A stretch of DNA of 64,000 nucleotides from Blastococcus sp. CT_GayMR19 (GCF_004570385.1 NZ_SPQL01000005.1:212164-276163); one strand, 5' to 3'; shown: positions 42,177-52,108, counted from the stretch's first letter. A program made the numbers and translations. Notes: a model not told the origin generated them from the letters alone.

Positions 42177-45100
42177 GTGGCACAGCGGGGGAGCGAGAGC
42201 GGGCCGGTCTACCGGCTCGTCGCGGGAGAGCCCGTCCGGCTCACGGCCCCCACGTTGGACCCGACCCAGCAGGCGGTCGTCGACCACCCCTCCGGGCCGT
42301 TGCTGGTGCTGGCCGGCCCCGGCACGGGGAAGACCACGACGATCGTCGAGGCCGTCGCAGCGCGGATCGACGCGGGCGTCGATCCGGAGCAGATCCTGGT
42401 CCTGACGTTCAGCCGCAAGGCCGCCGCCGAGCTGCGGACGCGGATCACCGGCCGGGTGGCGCGCACGATCCGCGAGCCGCTGGCCCGCACCTTCCACTCC
42501 TACGCCTACGGCGTGCTGCGACGGGCCGCCCTGCTGCGCGGCGAGGCTCCGCCCCGGCTCCTGACCTCGGCCGAGCAGGACGCCGTCGTCGCGGAGCTCC
42601 TGCGCGGGGACGTCGAGGAGGAGGGCGCCGTCCGGTGGCCGGCGGCACTCGCACCGGCGCTGACCACCGCGGGCTTCCGCACCGAGCTGCGCGAGCTCCT
42701 GCTCCGCGCGACCGAGCGGGGGATCGGCTCGGACCGGCTGGCCGCCTGGGGCCGCGAGTCCGGGCGCGAGTACTGGGTGCCGGCCGCCGCGTTCCAGGAG
42801 CAGTACGAGGGCGTCACCGCGTTCTCCACCGCCGGCCGCGGTGACGCGTCCGGGTACGACCCGGCCGAGCTCGTCCGGGCGGCCATCGCCGAGCTGGACG
42901 GCGACCCCGAGCTGCTGCGCCAGGAGCGCGAGCGCGCGCGCTGGCTGTTCGTCGACGAGTACCAGGACACCGATCCCGCCCAGGTCGAGCTGCTCGAGCT
43001 GCTCGCCGGCGGCGGCCGTGACCTCGTGGCCGTCGGCGACCCCGACCAGGCCATCTACGCGTTCCGCGGCGCCGAGCCGCGCGGCATCGTCGAGTTCCCC
43101 CATCGCTTCCGGCACACCGACGGGCGGCCGGCCCGGCGGGTGTCCCTGGGCGTCTGCCGTCGCTCGGGGGAGGAGCTCCTCCGGGTCAGCCGGAAGGTCG
43201 CCGAGGGGCTGCCCGGGCCGTGGGAACACCGCCGGCTGGCCGCGGGGGAGGGCACCGAGCCCGGCGCCGCCGAGGTGCACGTCTTCGCGTCCGAGGCGGT
43301 CGAGGCCGCCTACCTGGCCGACGTGCTGCGCCGCGCCCACCTGCTCGACGGGGTGCCGTGGTCGGAGATGGCGGTGGTGGTGCGGACGGCGCTCGCGCTC
43401 GGGCCGCTGCGCCGGGCGCTGTCCTCGGCTGGTGTCCCGGTCGCGGTCTCCGCCGACGACCTCCCGCTCGCCGGACAACCGGCTGTGGCACCGCTGCTCA
43501 GCGCGCTCACGGCGCTGCTGCCGGCGTCCGGGTCCGGCCCCGAGGCCGACGGCGCCGCCGCAGGGCTGGACGAGCCGGCCGCCGAGGCCCTGCTCGCCTC
43601 GCCGCTCGGCGGCGCGACCGTCCTGGATCTGCGCCGGCTCCGGCGCGCCGTCCGCATCGCGCTGGCCCGGCAGGGCATCGACGCCGCAGAGCGCGGCGCG
43701 CCCCTGGCGACCGCGCTGGCCGACGACACCCTCCTGGAGTCGCTCCCGGAGCACGTCTCCAGGCCGGCCCGCCGGGTCGCGGAGGTGCTCGCCGCCGGCC
43801 GGCTCGCGCTGGCGCAGGACGGCACCGCCGAGGACGTGCTCTGGGCGATGTGGCAGCGCAGCGGCCTGGCGGCCAAGTGGGCCCGGTCGAGCGCCTCCGG
43901 TGGTCCCTCGGGGGCCGTCGCCGACCGGGACCTCGACGCCGTCGTGGCGCTGTTCGACGCCGCCGCCGGCTTCGTGGACCGGCTCCCGTCGGCCGACGTG
44001 CGGGCCTTCGTCGCGCACCTCTCGGCCCAGGAGCTGCCCGGTGAGGTAGGAGCCGCGCGGGCGGTGGCGGGCGACACGGTGCGGCTGCTCACCGCGCACG
44101 CCGCCAAGGGCCTGGAGTGGGACGTCGTCTGCGTCGCCGGGGTGCAGGAGGGCGTGTGGCCCGATCTGCGCGACCGCAGCTCACTGCTCGGCATCGAGGA
44201 ACTGGTCGAACGGGCGTCCGGGATCGACGGCACCGCGGTCGACCGGCGCACCCTGGCCCTCGCCGAGGAACGGCGGCTGTTCTACGTCGCCTGCACGCGC
44301 GCCCGCCGCCGGCTGGTGGTCACCGCGGTGGAGGGTGCGCTGGACGGGGCCGACGCCGGGGCGAACGCCTCCCGGTTCCTCGATCTGGTCGCGCCGCCAC
44401 CGGAGGACGGGCGACCGGTCACCGAGCTGCCGCGGTCGCTGACCCTGCCCGCGCTCGTGGCCGACCTCCGCCGGGCGGTGGCCGACCAGCACACCCCGCC
44501 CGCGCGCCGGGCCGCGGCCGCCTCGGTGCTGCGCCGGCTCGCCGACGAGGGCGTGCCCGGTGCCCGCCCGGTCGGCTGGTGGGGGCTGGCGCCGCTCTCC
44601 GACGACGCACCGCTGGTGCCGGAGGACGACGACGTCCGCGTCCGCCCGTCCGCCATCGAGACCTTCCAGCGCTGCCCCCTCCGCTGGGTGCTCGGCGCGG
44701 TCGGCGCCGAGGCGTCCCCGGACGCCACGCAGACCGTCGGTTCCGCCGTGCACGCCGTGGCCCAGCAGGTGGCCGACGGGCTGCCCCCGGCCGAGGCGCC
44801 GGCCGCCCTGGACGTCGAGCTCGACCAGCTCGACCTCGGGCCGGGCTGGTCCGATCAGCGGCAGCGGCTGTCCGCACAGGAGATGCTCGACCGCTTCCTG
44901 CGCTGGCACGCGGCGAACGACCGCGAGCTGATCGCCGCCGAGCTGGACTTCGACGTCGTCGTCGGCCGGGCCCGCATCCGCGGCCAGGTCGACCGGCTGG
45001 AGCGCGACGGGGAGGGCCGGCTGGTCGTCGTCGACCTCAAGACCGGCAAGACGCCCGTAAGGAACACCGAGGAGCACGGGCAGCTCGCGGCCTACCAGGT

Positions 45101-45377
45101 CGCCGTCTCGGCAGGCGCGTTCGCCGACCACGGCACCGTGCCCGGCGGGGCGGCGCTGCTGCAGGTCGGCACGGGCGCGAAAGCCAAGGAGCAGCACCAG
45201 GAGCCGCTGCCCGCCGACGTGCCGGTGACCGAGACCTGGGCCGGGCAGCTGATCGCCGAGGTGGGGGAGGGGATGGGCGCGGCGACCTTCGAGGTCCGGA
45301 CCGGGTCCCACTGCTCGCGCTGCCCGATGCGGCGAAGCTGCCCGATGCACGAGCGGGGCCGGCAGGTGACCGGATGA
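42177..45377 (+). CDS. adnA: Helicase-nuclease subunit AdnA
   Basis: AdnA pairs with AdnB to form the actinobacterial motor-nuclease that resects double-strand breaks, replacing RecBCD/AddAB. The 1066-residue protein has a UvrD-type motor: Walker A VLAGPGTGKTTTIVEA (about 45-60), TFSRKAAAELRTRI, motif II DEYQDTDPAQ, VGDPDQAIYAFRGAEP and LLTAHAAKGLEWDVV. The C-terminal RecB-like nuclease domain (about 820-1060) has the Fe-S cysteines (CPLRW and CSRCPMRRSCP), the core GQVDRLERDGEG, VVDLKTGKTP and HGQLAAYQ. GTG 42177 is the furthest plausible start. It ends in an ATGA overlap with adnB, as in the Rv3202c-Rv3201c operon. Confidence 0.85.
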   Translation: MAQRGSESGPVYRLVAGEPVRLTAPTLDPTQQAVVDHPSGPLLVLAGPGTGKTTTIVEAVAARIDAGVDPEQILVLTFSRKAAAELRTRITGRVARTIREPLARTFHSYAYGVLRRAALLRGEAPPRLLTSAEQDAVVAELLRGDVEEEGAVRWPAALAPALTTAGFRTELRELLLRATERGIGSDRLAAWGRESGREYWVPAAAFQEQYEGVTAFSTAGRGDASGYDPAELVRAAIAELDGDPELLRQERERARWLFVDEYQDTDPAQVELLELLAGGGRDLVAVGDPDQAIYAFRGAEPRGIVEFPHRFRHTDGRPARRVSLGVCRRSGEELLRVSRKVAEGLPGPWEHRRLAAGEGTEPGAAEVHVFASEAVEAAYLADVLRRAHLLDGVPWSEMAVVVRTALALGPLRRALSSAGVPVAVSADDLPLAGQPAVAPLLSALTALLPASGSGPEADGAAAGLDEPAAEALLASPLGGATVLDLRRLRRAVRIALARQGIDAAERGAPLATALADDTLLESLPEHVSRPARRVAEVLAAGRLALAQDGTAEDVLWAMWQRSGLAAKWARSSASGGPSGAVADRDLDAVVALFDAAAGFVDRLPSADVRAFVAHLSAQELPGEVGAARAVAGDTVRLLTAHAAKGLEWDVVCVAGVQEGVWPDLRDRSSLLGIEELVERASGIDGTAVDRRTLALAEERRLFYVACTRARRRLVVTAVEGALDGADAGANASRFLDLVAPPPEDGRPVTELPRSLTLPALVADLRRAVADQHTPPARRAAAASVLRRLADEGVPGARPVGWWGLAPLSDDAPLVPEDDDVRVRPSAIETFQRCPLRWVLGAVGAEASPDATQTVGSAVHAVAQQVADGLPPAEAPAALDVELDQLDLGPGWSDQRQRLSAQEMLDRFLRWHAANDRELIAAELDFDVVVGRARIRGQVDRLERDGEGRLVVVDLKTGKTPVRNTEEHGQLAAYQVAVSAGAFADHGTVPGGAALLQVGTGAKAKEQHQEPLPADVPVTETWAGQLIAEVGEGMGAATFEVRTGSHCSRCPMRRSCPMHERGRQVTG

Positions 45378-48300
45378 CCCCGCTCTCCCGGACGGCCGCG
45401 AACGAGGACCAGCTGTCCTTCGACGACCTCTTCGGCGACGGCCCGGCGGAGCGTCGCGCACCCCGGCGGCTGCTCGACCCGGCCGAGGTGGCCGCGCGCT
45501 GCGGGCTGTCCTACGCCCCGTCCCCGGAGCAGGCACGGGTGGTGGCCGCGCCCGCCGACCGGCCGCTGGTCGTCGTCGCCGGGGCCGGGTCGGGTAAGAC
45601 CGAGACGATGGCCGCCAGGGTCGCCTGGCTCGTCGCCAACCGGATCGTCGAGCCGGAGGCGATCCTCGGGCTCACCTTCACCCGCAAGGCCGCCAGCGAA
45701 CTGAACGAGCGGGTGCGGCTGCGCCTCGGTGCGCTCGCCCGCCACCCCGACACCGACGACGACCTCCGCCGCCTACTCGACATCGCCCAGCCGACCGTCT
45801 CGACGTATCACGGCTACGCCGCGGCGCTGGTCGCCGAGCACGGGCTGCGGATCGGCGTCGAGCCGGGGGCCGGGGTACTCGGGCCGGCCATGTGCTGGGG
45901 GCAGGCCGCGACCGTCGTGACGGCGTGGACCGGCGACATGTCCGACGTCCCGCTGACGCTGCTGATCACCGTCGAGGACGTGCTGGCGCTGGCCACCGAG
46001 CTGGGCGAGCACGACATCAGCCCGCAGCAGCTGCGCACGTGGACCGCCCGGCTGGAGACCCAGATCGCCGGCTACGCGGACGCGCCCAAGGGCCCCAAGG
46101 GGGTGCGGGCTCCGGTGAAGGAGATGCTCGCCCGCCAGCGGGCGCGAGTGGCTCTGCTGCCGCTGGTCGAGGCGTTCGAGGCACGCAAGCGGGCCGCCGG
46201 GGCCATCGACTACGCCGACCAGGTCGCCTACGCGGCGCGGATCGCGGTCGCCTCCGCCGAGGTGGGCCGTCGGGAACGCGCCCGGTGGCAGGTCGTCCTG
46301 CTCGACGAGTACCAGGACACCAGCGTCGGCCAGCTGCGGATGCTGGAGGCGCTGTTCGGCCGCGACACCGGCCATCCGGTGCTGGCGGTGGGCGATCCGC
46401 GGCAGTCGATCTACGGCTGGCGCGGGGCGTCGGCCGGCACCATCGAGCGTTTCGACCGCACGTTCCCCGGCCTGCCCGGCCGGCGCGCCGAGCGGCTCAC
46501 CCTCGCCACGAGCTGGCGCAACGACCAGGCCGTGCTGGCGGTCGCGAACGCCGTGTCGGGGATGCTGCCCCCGCCGGCCCAGCCGCTGCCCGACCTCGCT
46601 CCCGCGCCCACCGCCGGCCGGGGGGCGGTGACCGTCGGCCTGTACGACACGGTCGCCGAGGAGACCGCTGCGCTGGCCGACCGGCTGGCGGCCGTCTGGC
46701 ACACGAAACGCCTGGACACAGGTCGTCCCGAGTGGGCCCCGGAGGGGTCCGCGCAGGGACGACGCAGCGGCTCCACGCGACCGGGGGACGGTAATGGGCC
46801 GCGGTGTCGTCCGGAGGACGACGATGTCATGGCGGACGGGCGCCGCCCGACGGTCGCCGTGCTGGTGCGGGCGCGCAAGCAGCTCCCCGGCATCGCCGCC
46901 GCCCTGCGCGAGCGGGGCCTGCCGGTCGAGGTCGTCGGGCTCGGCGGCCTGCTCGAGGTGCCCGAGGTCTCCGACGTCGTCGCGACGCTCACCGTGCTCG
47001 TCGACCCGACCGCCGGCGATGCCCTCGGCCGGCTGCTCACCGGTGCCCGGTGGCGGATCGGACCGCGCGACCTGGCCGCCCTGGAGGCCCGTGCCCGGGC
47101 ACTGGTGCACTCGCGACGGCCGGCACGCAGCGAGGAGTCCGACGGAGGACCGGAGGTCGTCGCGGCGCCGCAGGAGCGCGGCAGCATCGTCGAGGCCCTC
47201 GACGACCTCGGCAGTCCCGACGCGTACTCGGCCGCAGGTCACCGCCGGTTCCGGCGCCTGGGCGCGGAGCTCGCGCACCTGCGCCACCGCCTCGGTGAGT
47301 CCGTGCCCGACCTGGTCGACGAGGTGGCCCGCACGCTCGGGCTGGAGACCGAGCTGGCCAGTGCACCGGAGGCCAGCCCCGCCGGTGCGCGCGCGCACCT
47401 CGATGCCCTGCACGCGGTCGCCGCGGAGTTCACCGAGCTGGCCGAGCTGCCGTCGCTGCCGGCGTTCCTGGGTTACCTCCGCGACGCCGAGGAGCGCGAG
47501 CGCGGCCTCGAGCCCGGCGAGGTCACGGTCAATCCCGAGGCCGTCCAGCTGCTGACCGGGCACTCCGCGAAGGGTCTGGAGTGGGACGTCGTCGCGGTCC
47601 CCGGGATGACCAAGGACCAGTTCCCGTCGAAGACCGACACGAGCGACTCGTGGGTGCGCGACCCCGGCACCGTGCCCGCCGAACTGCGGCTGACCGACCG
47701 CGAGGAGCTCCCTCGACTGCGGCTGCCGGTCCCCGGCTCCGGTGACCAGGCCGTGGTGAAGGACGCGCTCGACGACTACGTGCAGGAGTGGAAGGCCTTC
47801 GGTCTCGGCGAGGAGATCCGCATCGGCTACGTCGCGGTGACCCGTGCCCGGCACCTGCTGCTCTGCTCGGGCAGCTGGTGGCGCGACGGGGTCAAGCCGT
47901 GCGGGCCGTCGGCACTGCTCACCACCGTGCGCGAGGCCTGCGACGACGGGGCCGGCACTGTCGTGCACTGGGCGGCCGCGCCCCCCGACGACGCGACCAA
48001 CCCCGTGCTCGAGGAGTGGCCGATCGGGAACTGGCCGGCCGATCCGCTCTCGGCCCGGCGACGGCGTGCCCTCAGCGCGGCCGCCGAGCTGGTCGAGGCC
48101 GCGGTGCCGCATCCGCTCGATCCGGAGCTGGTCCTCGACGGCGGCGACCCGCAGCTGGAGCAGTGGGTCCGCGACGCCGATCTCCTGCTGCGCGAGCGCG
48201 CCCGGCACGCCAGTCCGACCGTCGACGTCCCGCTGCCCTCCCACCTGTCGGTCTCGGCGCTGGTCACCCTGCGCCGCGATCCCGCCGAGCTCGCCCGCCG

Positions 48301-48826
48301 GCTGCGCCGACCGATGCCGGCGGCGCCGGCCCCCCAGGCGCGTCGCGGTACCGCGTTCCACGCCTGGCTGGAGGAGCGGTTCGGCGCGGCGAAGCTGGTC
48401 GACCTCGACGAGCTGCCCGGTTCCGGCGACGAGTTCGCCGTCCCGGACAGCGCGCTGGCCGACCTGCAGGCGGCCTTCCTCGCCAGCGAGTGGGCCGACC
48501 GGCAGCCGGCCGAGGTGGAAGTGCCGTTCGAGACCCCGCTGGGTCCGCTCACGCTGCGCGGCCGGATCGACGCGGTCTACGCCGACGGGGCGGGCCGGTA
48601 CGAGGTGATCGACTGGAAGACCGGGCCGCCGCCCTCGGGCGCCGACCTGGTCGCGGCGGGAGTGCAGCTGGCTGCGTATCGGCTGGGCTGGTCCAGGCTG
48701 GCCGGGGTGCCGGTCGAGCGGGTGAGCGCCGGCTTCCACCACGTCGCGGCCAACCTGACCCTGCGCCCGGTCGACCTCCTCGACGAGGCCGGGTTGCTGA
48801 CCCTGGTGACGGGATCTGCTGACTGA
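45374..48826 (+). CDS. adnB: Helicase-nuclease subunit AdnB with an inserted palindromic segment
   Basis: The 1150-residue second subunit of AdnAB. Motor motifs: VVAGAGSGKTETMAARV (about 68-84), TFTRKAASELNERV, STYHGYAA, VVLLDEYQDTSVGQ, VGDPRQSIYGWRGAS, TSWRND, LTGHSAKGLEWDVV and VTRARHLL. The nuclease domain (about 960-1150) has RRGTAFHAWLEERF, GRIDAVYADGAG, VIDWKTG and LAAYRLGW; unlike AdnA it shows no Fe-S cysteine set. A low-complexity stretch of about 45 residues (around 447-492) interrupts the motor between VWHTKR and TVAVLVRARK and is encoded by two palindromic DNA segments. ATG 45374 overlaps the adnA stop. Confidence 0.87.
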   Translation: MTPLSRTAANEDQLSFDDLFGDGPAERRAPRRLLDPAEVAARCGLSYAPSPEQARVVAAPADRPLVVVAGAGSGKTETMAARVAWLVANRIVEPEAILGLTFTRKAASELNERVRLRLGALARHPDTDDDLRRLLDIAQPTVSTYHGYAAALVAEHGLRIGVEPGAGVLGPAMCWGQAATVVTAWTGDMSDVPLTLLITVEDVLALATELGEHDISPQQLRTWTARLETQIAGYADAPKGPKGVRAPVKEMLARQRARVALLPLVEAFEARKRAAGAIDYADQVAYAARIAVASAEVGRRERARWQVVLLDEYQDTSVGQLRMLEALFGRDTGHPVLAVGDPRQSIYGWRGASAGTIERFDRTFPGLPGRRAERLTLATSWRNDQAVLAVANAVSGMLPPPAQPLPDLAPAPTAGRGAVTVGLYDTVAEETAALADRLAAVWHTKRLDTGRPEWAPEGSAQGRRSGSTRPGDGNGPRCRPEDDDVMADGRRPTVAVLVRARKQLPGIAAALRERGLPVEVVGLGGLLEVPEVSDVVATLTVLVDPTAGDALGRLLTGARWRIGPRDLAALEARARALVHSRRPARSEESDGGPEVVAAPQERGSIVEALDDLGSPDAYSAAGHRRFRRLGAELAHLRHRLGESVPDLVDEVARTLGLETELASAPEASPAGARAHLDALHAVAAEFTELAELPSLPAFLGYLRDAEERERGLEPGEVTVNPEAVQLLTGHSAKGLEWDVVAVPGMTKDQFPSKTDTSDSWVRDPGTVPAELRLTDREELPRLRLPVPGSGDQAVVKDALDDYVQEWKAFGLGEEIRIGYVAVTRARHLLLCSGSWWRDGVKPCGPSALLTTVREACDDGAGTVVHWAAAPPDDATNPVLEEWPIGNWPADPLSARRRRALSAAAELVEAAVPHPLDPELVLDGGDPQLEQWVRDADLLLRERARHASPTVDVPLPSHLSVSALVTLRRDPAELARRLRRPMPAAPAPQARRGTAFHAWLEERFGAAKLVDLDELPGSGDEFAVPDSALADLQAAFLASEWADRQPAEVEVPFETPLGPLTLRGRIDAVYADGAGRYEVIDWKTGPPPSGADLVAAGVQLAAYRLGWSRLAGVPVERVSAGFHHVAANLTLRPVDLLDEAGLLTLVTGSAD
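46722..46822 (+). repeat. Palindromic insert inside adnB
   Basis: A nested hairpin (outer arms GTCGTCCC 46722-46729 / GGGACGAC 46756-46763; inner arms 46734-46740 / 46744-46750) is followed by a second perfect palindrome GTCGTCC-GGA-GGACGAC (46806-46822). Both share arm sequence and a GGA centre. The stretch GCGCAGGGACGACGC matches the right arm of the intergenic inverted repeat at 41462-41520 at most positions. Confidence 0.65.
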
Positions 48827-48931
48827 CACCTCACCGCAATGAGCGGGGACAGCGCGGTCATCGTGGTGATGAGAGGCGCAGAACCGCTGACAGCGGCCTG
48901 GCCCGAGGTCTCGGCGGCAAAAGGCGGGCTC

Positions 48932-49783
48932 TCAGCTCGCCGCGACGCGATCCAGGATCGCGGCTGCGAGCTGATCGGGTGCTTGCTCCGGGATCCAGTG
49001 CGTCACACCGGGCAGCTCGACGAACCGGTAGTCGCCGGTCACGTAGTTGGCGCACGCCTCGGCGGCAGTCCGCCCGATCGCGACGTCGCCGTCGCTCCAG
49101 ACGTACGTCGTCGGCACCCCGACCGGTTCCACCCGGGCGTCGGAGCTCATCGCGCGGTACCAGTTCAGCGCCGCGGTCAGTGCGCCCGGCGCCGACAGCA
49201 CGGCCACGTACTCGTCGACGGCCTCGGCCGGCACACCGGTCTCGCCCTCGCCGCCGGTCAGCATCCGCCGCAGCCGGCGCGCGTCGTCCGCCAGCAGCAC
49301 CTCCTCGGCCTTGCCCTCCTGCCAGAACAGCCGGATGTAGGCCGACCGCTCCTTCTGCTCCGGGTCGGCGCGGTAGGCGACCGTGTACGCGGCCGGGTGC
49401 GGCACCGAGACTGCGGTCAGCGTCCGCACGCGGTCGGGATGCCAGGCGCCCAGCGTCCACGCCACGTTGGCGCCCCAGTCATGGCCGACGACGTCGGCGA
49501 CGGGCGCGTCGAGAGCCGTCATGAGGTCCGCGGTGACCTGCGCCAGGTTCTGCATCGAGTACGCCGCCACCTCGCCGGGGCGGGCGCCGGGGGAGTAGCC
49601 GAGCTGATCGGGGGCGTAGGTGCGCAGCCCCGCCCGGGTGAGGAGCGGCGTCACGGACGCCCACGACAGCGACGTCTGCGGGAAGCCGTGCAGCAGCAGC
49701 ACCGGCCGGCCGTCCTCGGGTCCGTCGGCCCGCACGTCGAAGGTGAGATCGCCGACGTCGACCCGCAGCAGCTGTCCCGGCAT
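48932..49783 (-). CDS. Epoxide hydrolase-like alpha/beta hydrolase
   Basis: A 283-residue alpha/beta hydrolase of the epoxide hydrolase/haloalkane dehalogenase branch. The oxyanion motif is LLLHGFPQTSLSW, and the nucleophile elbow GHDWGAN has aspartate instead of serine, typical for this branch. The C-terminal acid lies in YVWSDGDVAIG and the histidine in ELPGVTHWIPEQ. Substrate unknown. ATG 49783 follows TAGGTT by 8 bases on the minus strand, so the message is probably leaderless. It converges with adnB and is divergent from the M20 peptidase. Confidence 0.83.
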   Translation of the reverse strand: MPGQLLRVDVGDLTFDVRADGPEDGRPVLLLHGFPQTSLSWASVTPLLTRAGLRTYAPDQLGYSPGARPGEVAAYSMQNLAQVTADLMTALDAPVADVVGHDWGANVAWTLGAWHPDRVRTLTAVSVPHPAAYTVAYRADPEQKERSAYIRLFWQEGKAEEVLLADDARRLRRMLTGGEGETGVPAEAVDEYVAVLSAPGALTAALNWYRAMSSDARVEPVGVPTTYVWSDGDVAIGRTAAEACANYVTGDYRFVELPGVTHWIPEQAPDQLAAAILDRVAAS

Positions 49784-49790
49784 GAAGGGG

Positions 49791-49796
49791 AACCTA
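49791..49796 (-). promoter_or_regulatory. -10 box of the epoxide hydrolase-like gene
   Basis: TAGGTT on the minus strand, 8 bases before ATG 49783; no ribosome binding site. Confidence 0.5.
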
Positions 49797-49819
49797 GCCC
49801 GGCGTTACCGTCGGTGCCC

Positions 49820-51244
49820 GTGAGCAGCCCGGAACGCGACAACGCCGAACGCACGTACGTCCTCGCCCATCTCGACGACCTGCACGCCGACCTCGACGCC
49901 TGGCTGCGCATCCCGTCGATCTCGGCCGACCCGACGTACGCGCCCGAGGTCGCGGCCAGTGCCACCTGGCTGGCCGAGGCCCTGCGCCGGACCGGCTTCC
50001 CGACCGTGGAGATCTGGCCGACTCCGGGTGCGCCGGCCGTCTTCGCCGAGTGGCCGTCGGACGACGCCGCCGCTCCCGTGGCCCTCGTCTACGGCCACCA
50101 CGACGTCCAGCCGGTGGACCCCCTCGACCTGTGGGAGCACCCGCCGTTCGAGCCCACCCGCGTCGACGGCCCCGACGGCCCCGAGCTGCACGCCCGCGGC
50201 GCGATCGACGACAAGGGCAACGTCGCCTTCCACCTGCTCGGCATGCGCGCGCACCTCGCCGCCACCGGCCGGGACGCCCCCGCCGTCACCGTCAAGCTGC
50301 TGATCGAGGGCGAGGAGGAGTCGGGCTCGCCGCACTTCGCCGCGCTGCTGAAGGAGAAGGCCGACCGGCTCGCCTGCGACGTCGTCGTCGTCAGCGACAC
50401 CGGTATGGCCGCCCCTGACGTGCCGAGCGCGGTCACGGCCATGCGCGGGCTCGCCGACGCCGAGATCACGCTGCGCGGCCCCGCTGTCGACCTGCACTCC
50501 GGCTCCTTCGGCGGCGCCGTCCCCAACCCGCTGCACGCCATGGCGAAGCTGCTCGCCGGTCTGCACGACGAGCAGGGCCGGGTCACCCTGCCCGGCTTCT
50601 ACGACAAGGTCCGCCCGCTGTCCGACCGCGAGCGCGAGCTCATGGGCCGGGTGCCCTTCGACGAGCAGGCCTGGCTGGCCGGCCCCGCCGCGTCCCGGGT
50701 CGCCACCGGCGAGGAAGGGTTCACCACCCTCGAGCGGACCGGCGCCCGCCCGACCGCCGAGGTCAACGGCATGTGGGGCGGCTACACCGGCCCGGGCCAC
50801 AAGACGATCATCCCGGCCGAGGCGCACGCCAAGCTGACCTTCCGGCTGGTCGCCGACCAGCGCCCGGAGGACGTCGGCGCGCAGGTGCGCGCCTGGGTGG
50901 AGGCGAACCTCCCGGCGGGGATCGAGGCGGACGTGCACACCCCGCCCGGCGGTGTCGCGCCATGCGCCAGCGACCTCGACTCCCCGGCCATGGACGCCCT
51001 CCTGCGGGCGATCGCCCAGGCCTTCGACACCGACGCCGACAGGGTCCTCTTCACCCGCGAGGGCGGCAGCGGACCGGAGGCCGATCTCGTCGAGGTGCTC
51101 GGTGCCCCACTGCTCTTCCTCGGCGCCGGGCTGCCCACCGACCGCATCCACTCGCCCAACGAGCGGGTCCTGCTGTCGATGCTCACCCGCGGGGCCGAGG
51201 CGGCGGCGCACCTGTGGCGGGAGCTCGCCTCAGTTCGCTTCTGA
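49820..51244 (+). CDS. M20-family dipeptidase
   Basis: A 474-residue zinc peptidase of the M20 family, CNDP/ArgE-DapE-like dipeptidase branch. Metal and catalytic residues are in VYGHHDVQPVDP, ARGAIDDKGN, LIEGEEESGS (general base Glu and metal Glu) and SDTGMAAPD; the dimerisation lid carries DLHSGSFGGAVPNPL, and the last metal histidine is in TDRIHSPNER. It should cleave dipeptides or N-acyl amino acids in the cytosol. GTG 49820 is chosen near TACCGT (49806-49811); GTG 49814 is possible. Its end overlaps the convergent methyltransferase gene by 15 bases. Confidence 0.88.
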   Translation: MSSPERDNAERTYVLAHLDDLHADLDAWLRIPSISADPTYAPEVAASATWLAEALRRTGFPTVEIWPTPGAPAVFAEWPSDDAAAPVALVYGHHDVQPVDPLDLWEHPPFEPTRVDGPDGPELHARGAIDDKGNVAFHLLGMRAHLAATGRDAPAVTVKLLIEGEEESGSPHFAALLKEKADRLACDVVVVSDTGMAAPDVPSAVTAMRGLADAEITLRGPAVDLHSGSFGGAVPNPLHAMAKLLAGLHDEQGRVTLPGFYDKVRPLSDRERELMGRVPFDEQAWLAGPAASRVATGEEGFTTLERTGARPTAEVNGMWGGYTGPGHKTIIPAEAHAKLTFRLVADQRPEDVGAQVRAWVEANLPAGIEADVHTPPGGVAPCASDLDSPAMDALLRAIAQAFDTDADRVLFTREGGSGPEADLVEVLGAPLLFLGAGLPTDRIHSPNERVLLSMLTRGAEAAAHLWRELASVRF

Positions 51245-52024
51245 CGACCGGGTGCCGACGACGACCGTGGCACCGAGGTCGTCGTCGGTGACCACGCGCG
51301 GCCGCAGCCCGGCGCCCGCGACGGCGTCGACCGCGGCGGCAACCTGGCTCTCGCCGACCTCGAACAGCAGGGAGCCCCGAGCGCTCAGCCAGGCGGGCGC
51401 CGCGGCGACGACCCGCCGGGCGACGTCCAGGCCGTCCCGCCCCCCGTCGAGCGCGCCGCGGGGTTCGTGCTCCCGGGCCTCTCGCGGCATGGACGCGATC
51501 CCGCCGCTGGGCACGTAGGGCACGTTGGCCAGCAGCAGGTCGACGCGGCCCCGCAGCCCCGACGGGAGGGCGTCGAACAGGTCCCCGGCGTGGACCGAAC
51601 CGCCGACGGCCCCGACGTTGCGCCGCGCGCACGCGACGGCAGCCGGGTCGACGTCGGCCGCGTGCAGCTCCACCGCGGTCACGGCGGCCGCGAGCGCCAC
51701 CCCGAGGGCGCCCGAGCCGCAGCAGAGGTCGACCACGACGGCGCCCGGCCGGGCGAGTGAAGCGGCCTCGCGGACGAGCACCTCGGTGCGGCGCCGTGGC
51801 ACGAACACCCCCGGGTCGACGGCGATCCGCAGCCCGCAGAACTCAGCCCAGCCCACGACGTGCTCGAGCGGGAAGCCGGCCACCCGCAGGTCCACGAGGG
51901 CGGCGAGCTCGGCGGGCGTCGCGGCCGCGTCCGTCAGCAGCCGGGCCTCGTCCTCGGCGAAGACGCAGCCGGCGGCCCGGAGCCGCGCCACGACGGCGGA
52001 CTCGTCGAGCGGGGCGGCGGTCAT
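51230..52024 (-). CDS. PrmC-related protein N5-glutamine methyltransferase
   Basis: A 264-residue SAM-dependent methyltransferase related to PrmC/HemK, which methylates the GGQ glutamine of release factors. It belongs to the PrmC-related branch (TIGR03704 type): the SAM motif is VVDLCCGSGALGVALAAAV and the NPPY catalytic motif reads NVPYVPSGGI. The helical N-terminal domain is shorter than in PrmC. The true substrate of this branch is unknown. ATG 52024 has GGGGAG about 7 bases upstream. Its 3' end overlaps the M20 gene on the other strand, with no terminator between. Confidence 0.85.
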   Translation of the reverse strand: MTAAPLDESAVVARLRAAGCVFAEDEARLLTDAAATPAELAALVDLRVAGFPLEHVVGWAEFCGLRIAVDPGVFVPRRRTEVLVREAASLARPGAVVVDLCCGSGALGVALAAAVTAVELHAADVDPAAVACARRNVGAVGGSVHAGDLFDALPSGLRGRVDLLLANVPYVPSGGIASMPREAREHEPRGALDGGRDGLDVARRVVAAAPAWLSARGSLLFEVGESQVAAAVDAVAGAGLRPRVVTDDDLGATVVVGTRSSEAN

Positions 52025-52108
52025 CCGGGCTCCCCTCGGCCGAGGCGGGAACCGTACCCGGCGCGGCGCGTGCACCGGGGACGACCCGAGACCGGGTGTC
52101 CGCCGTCC

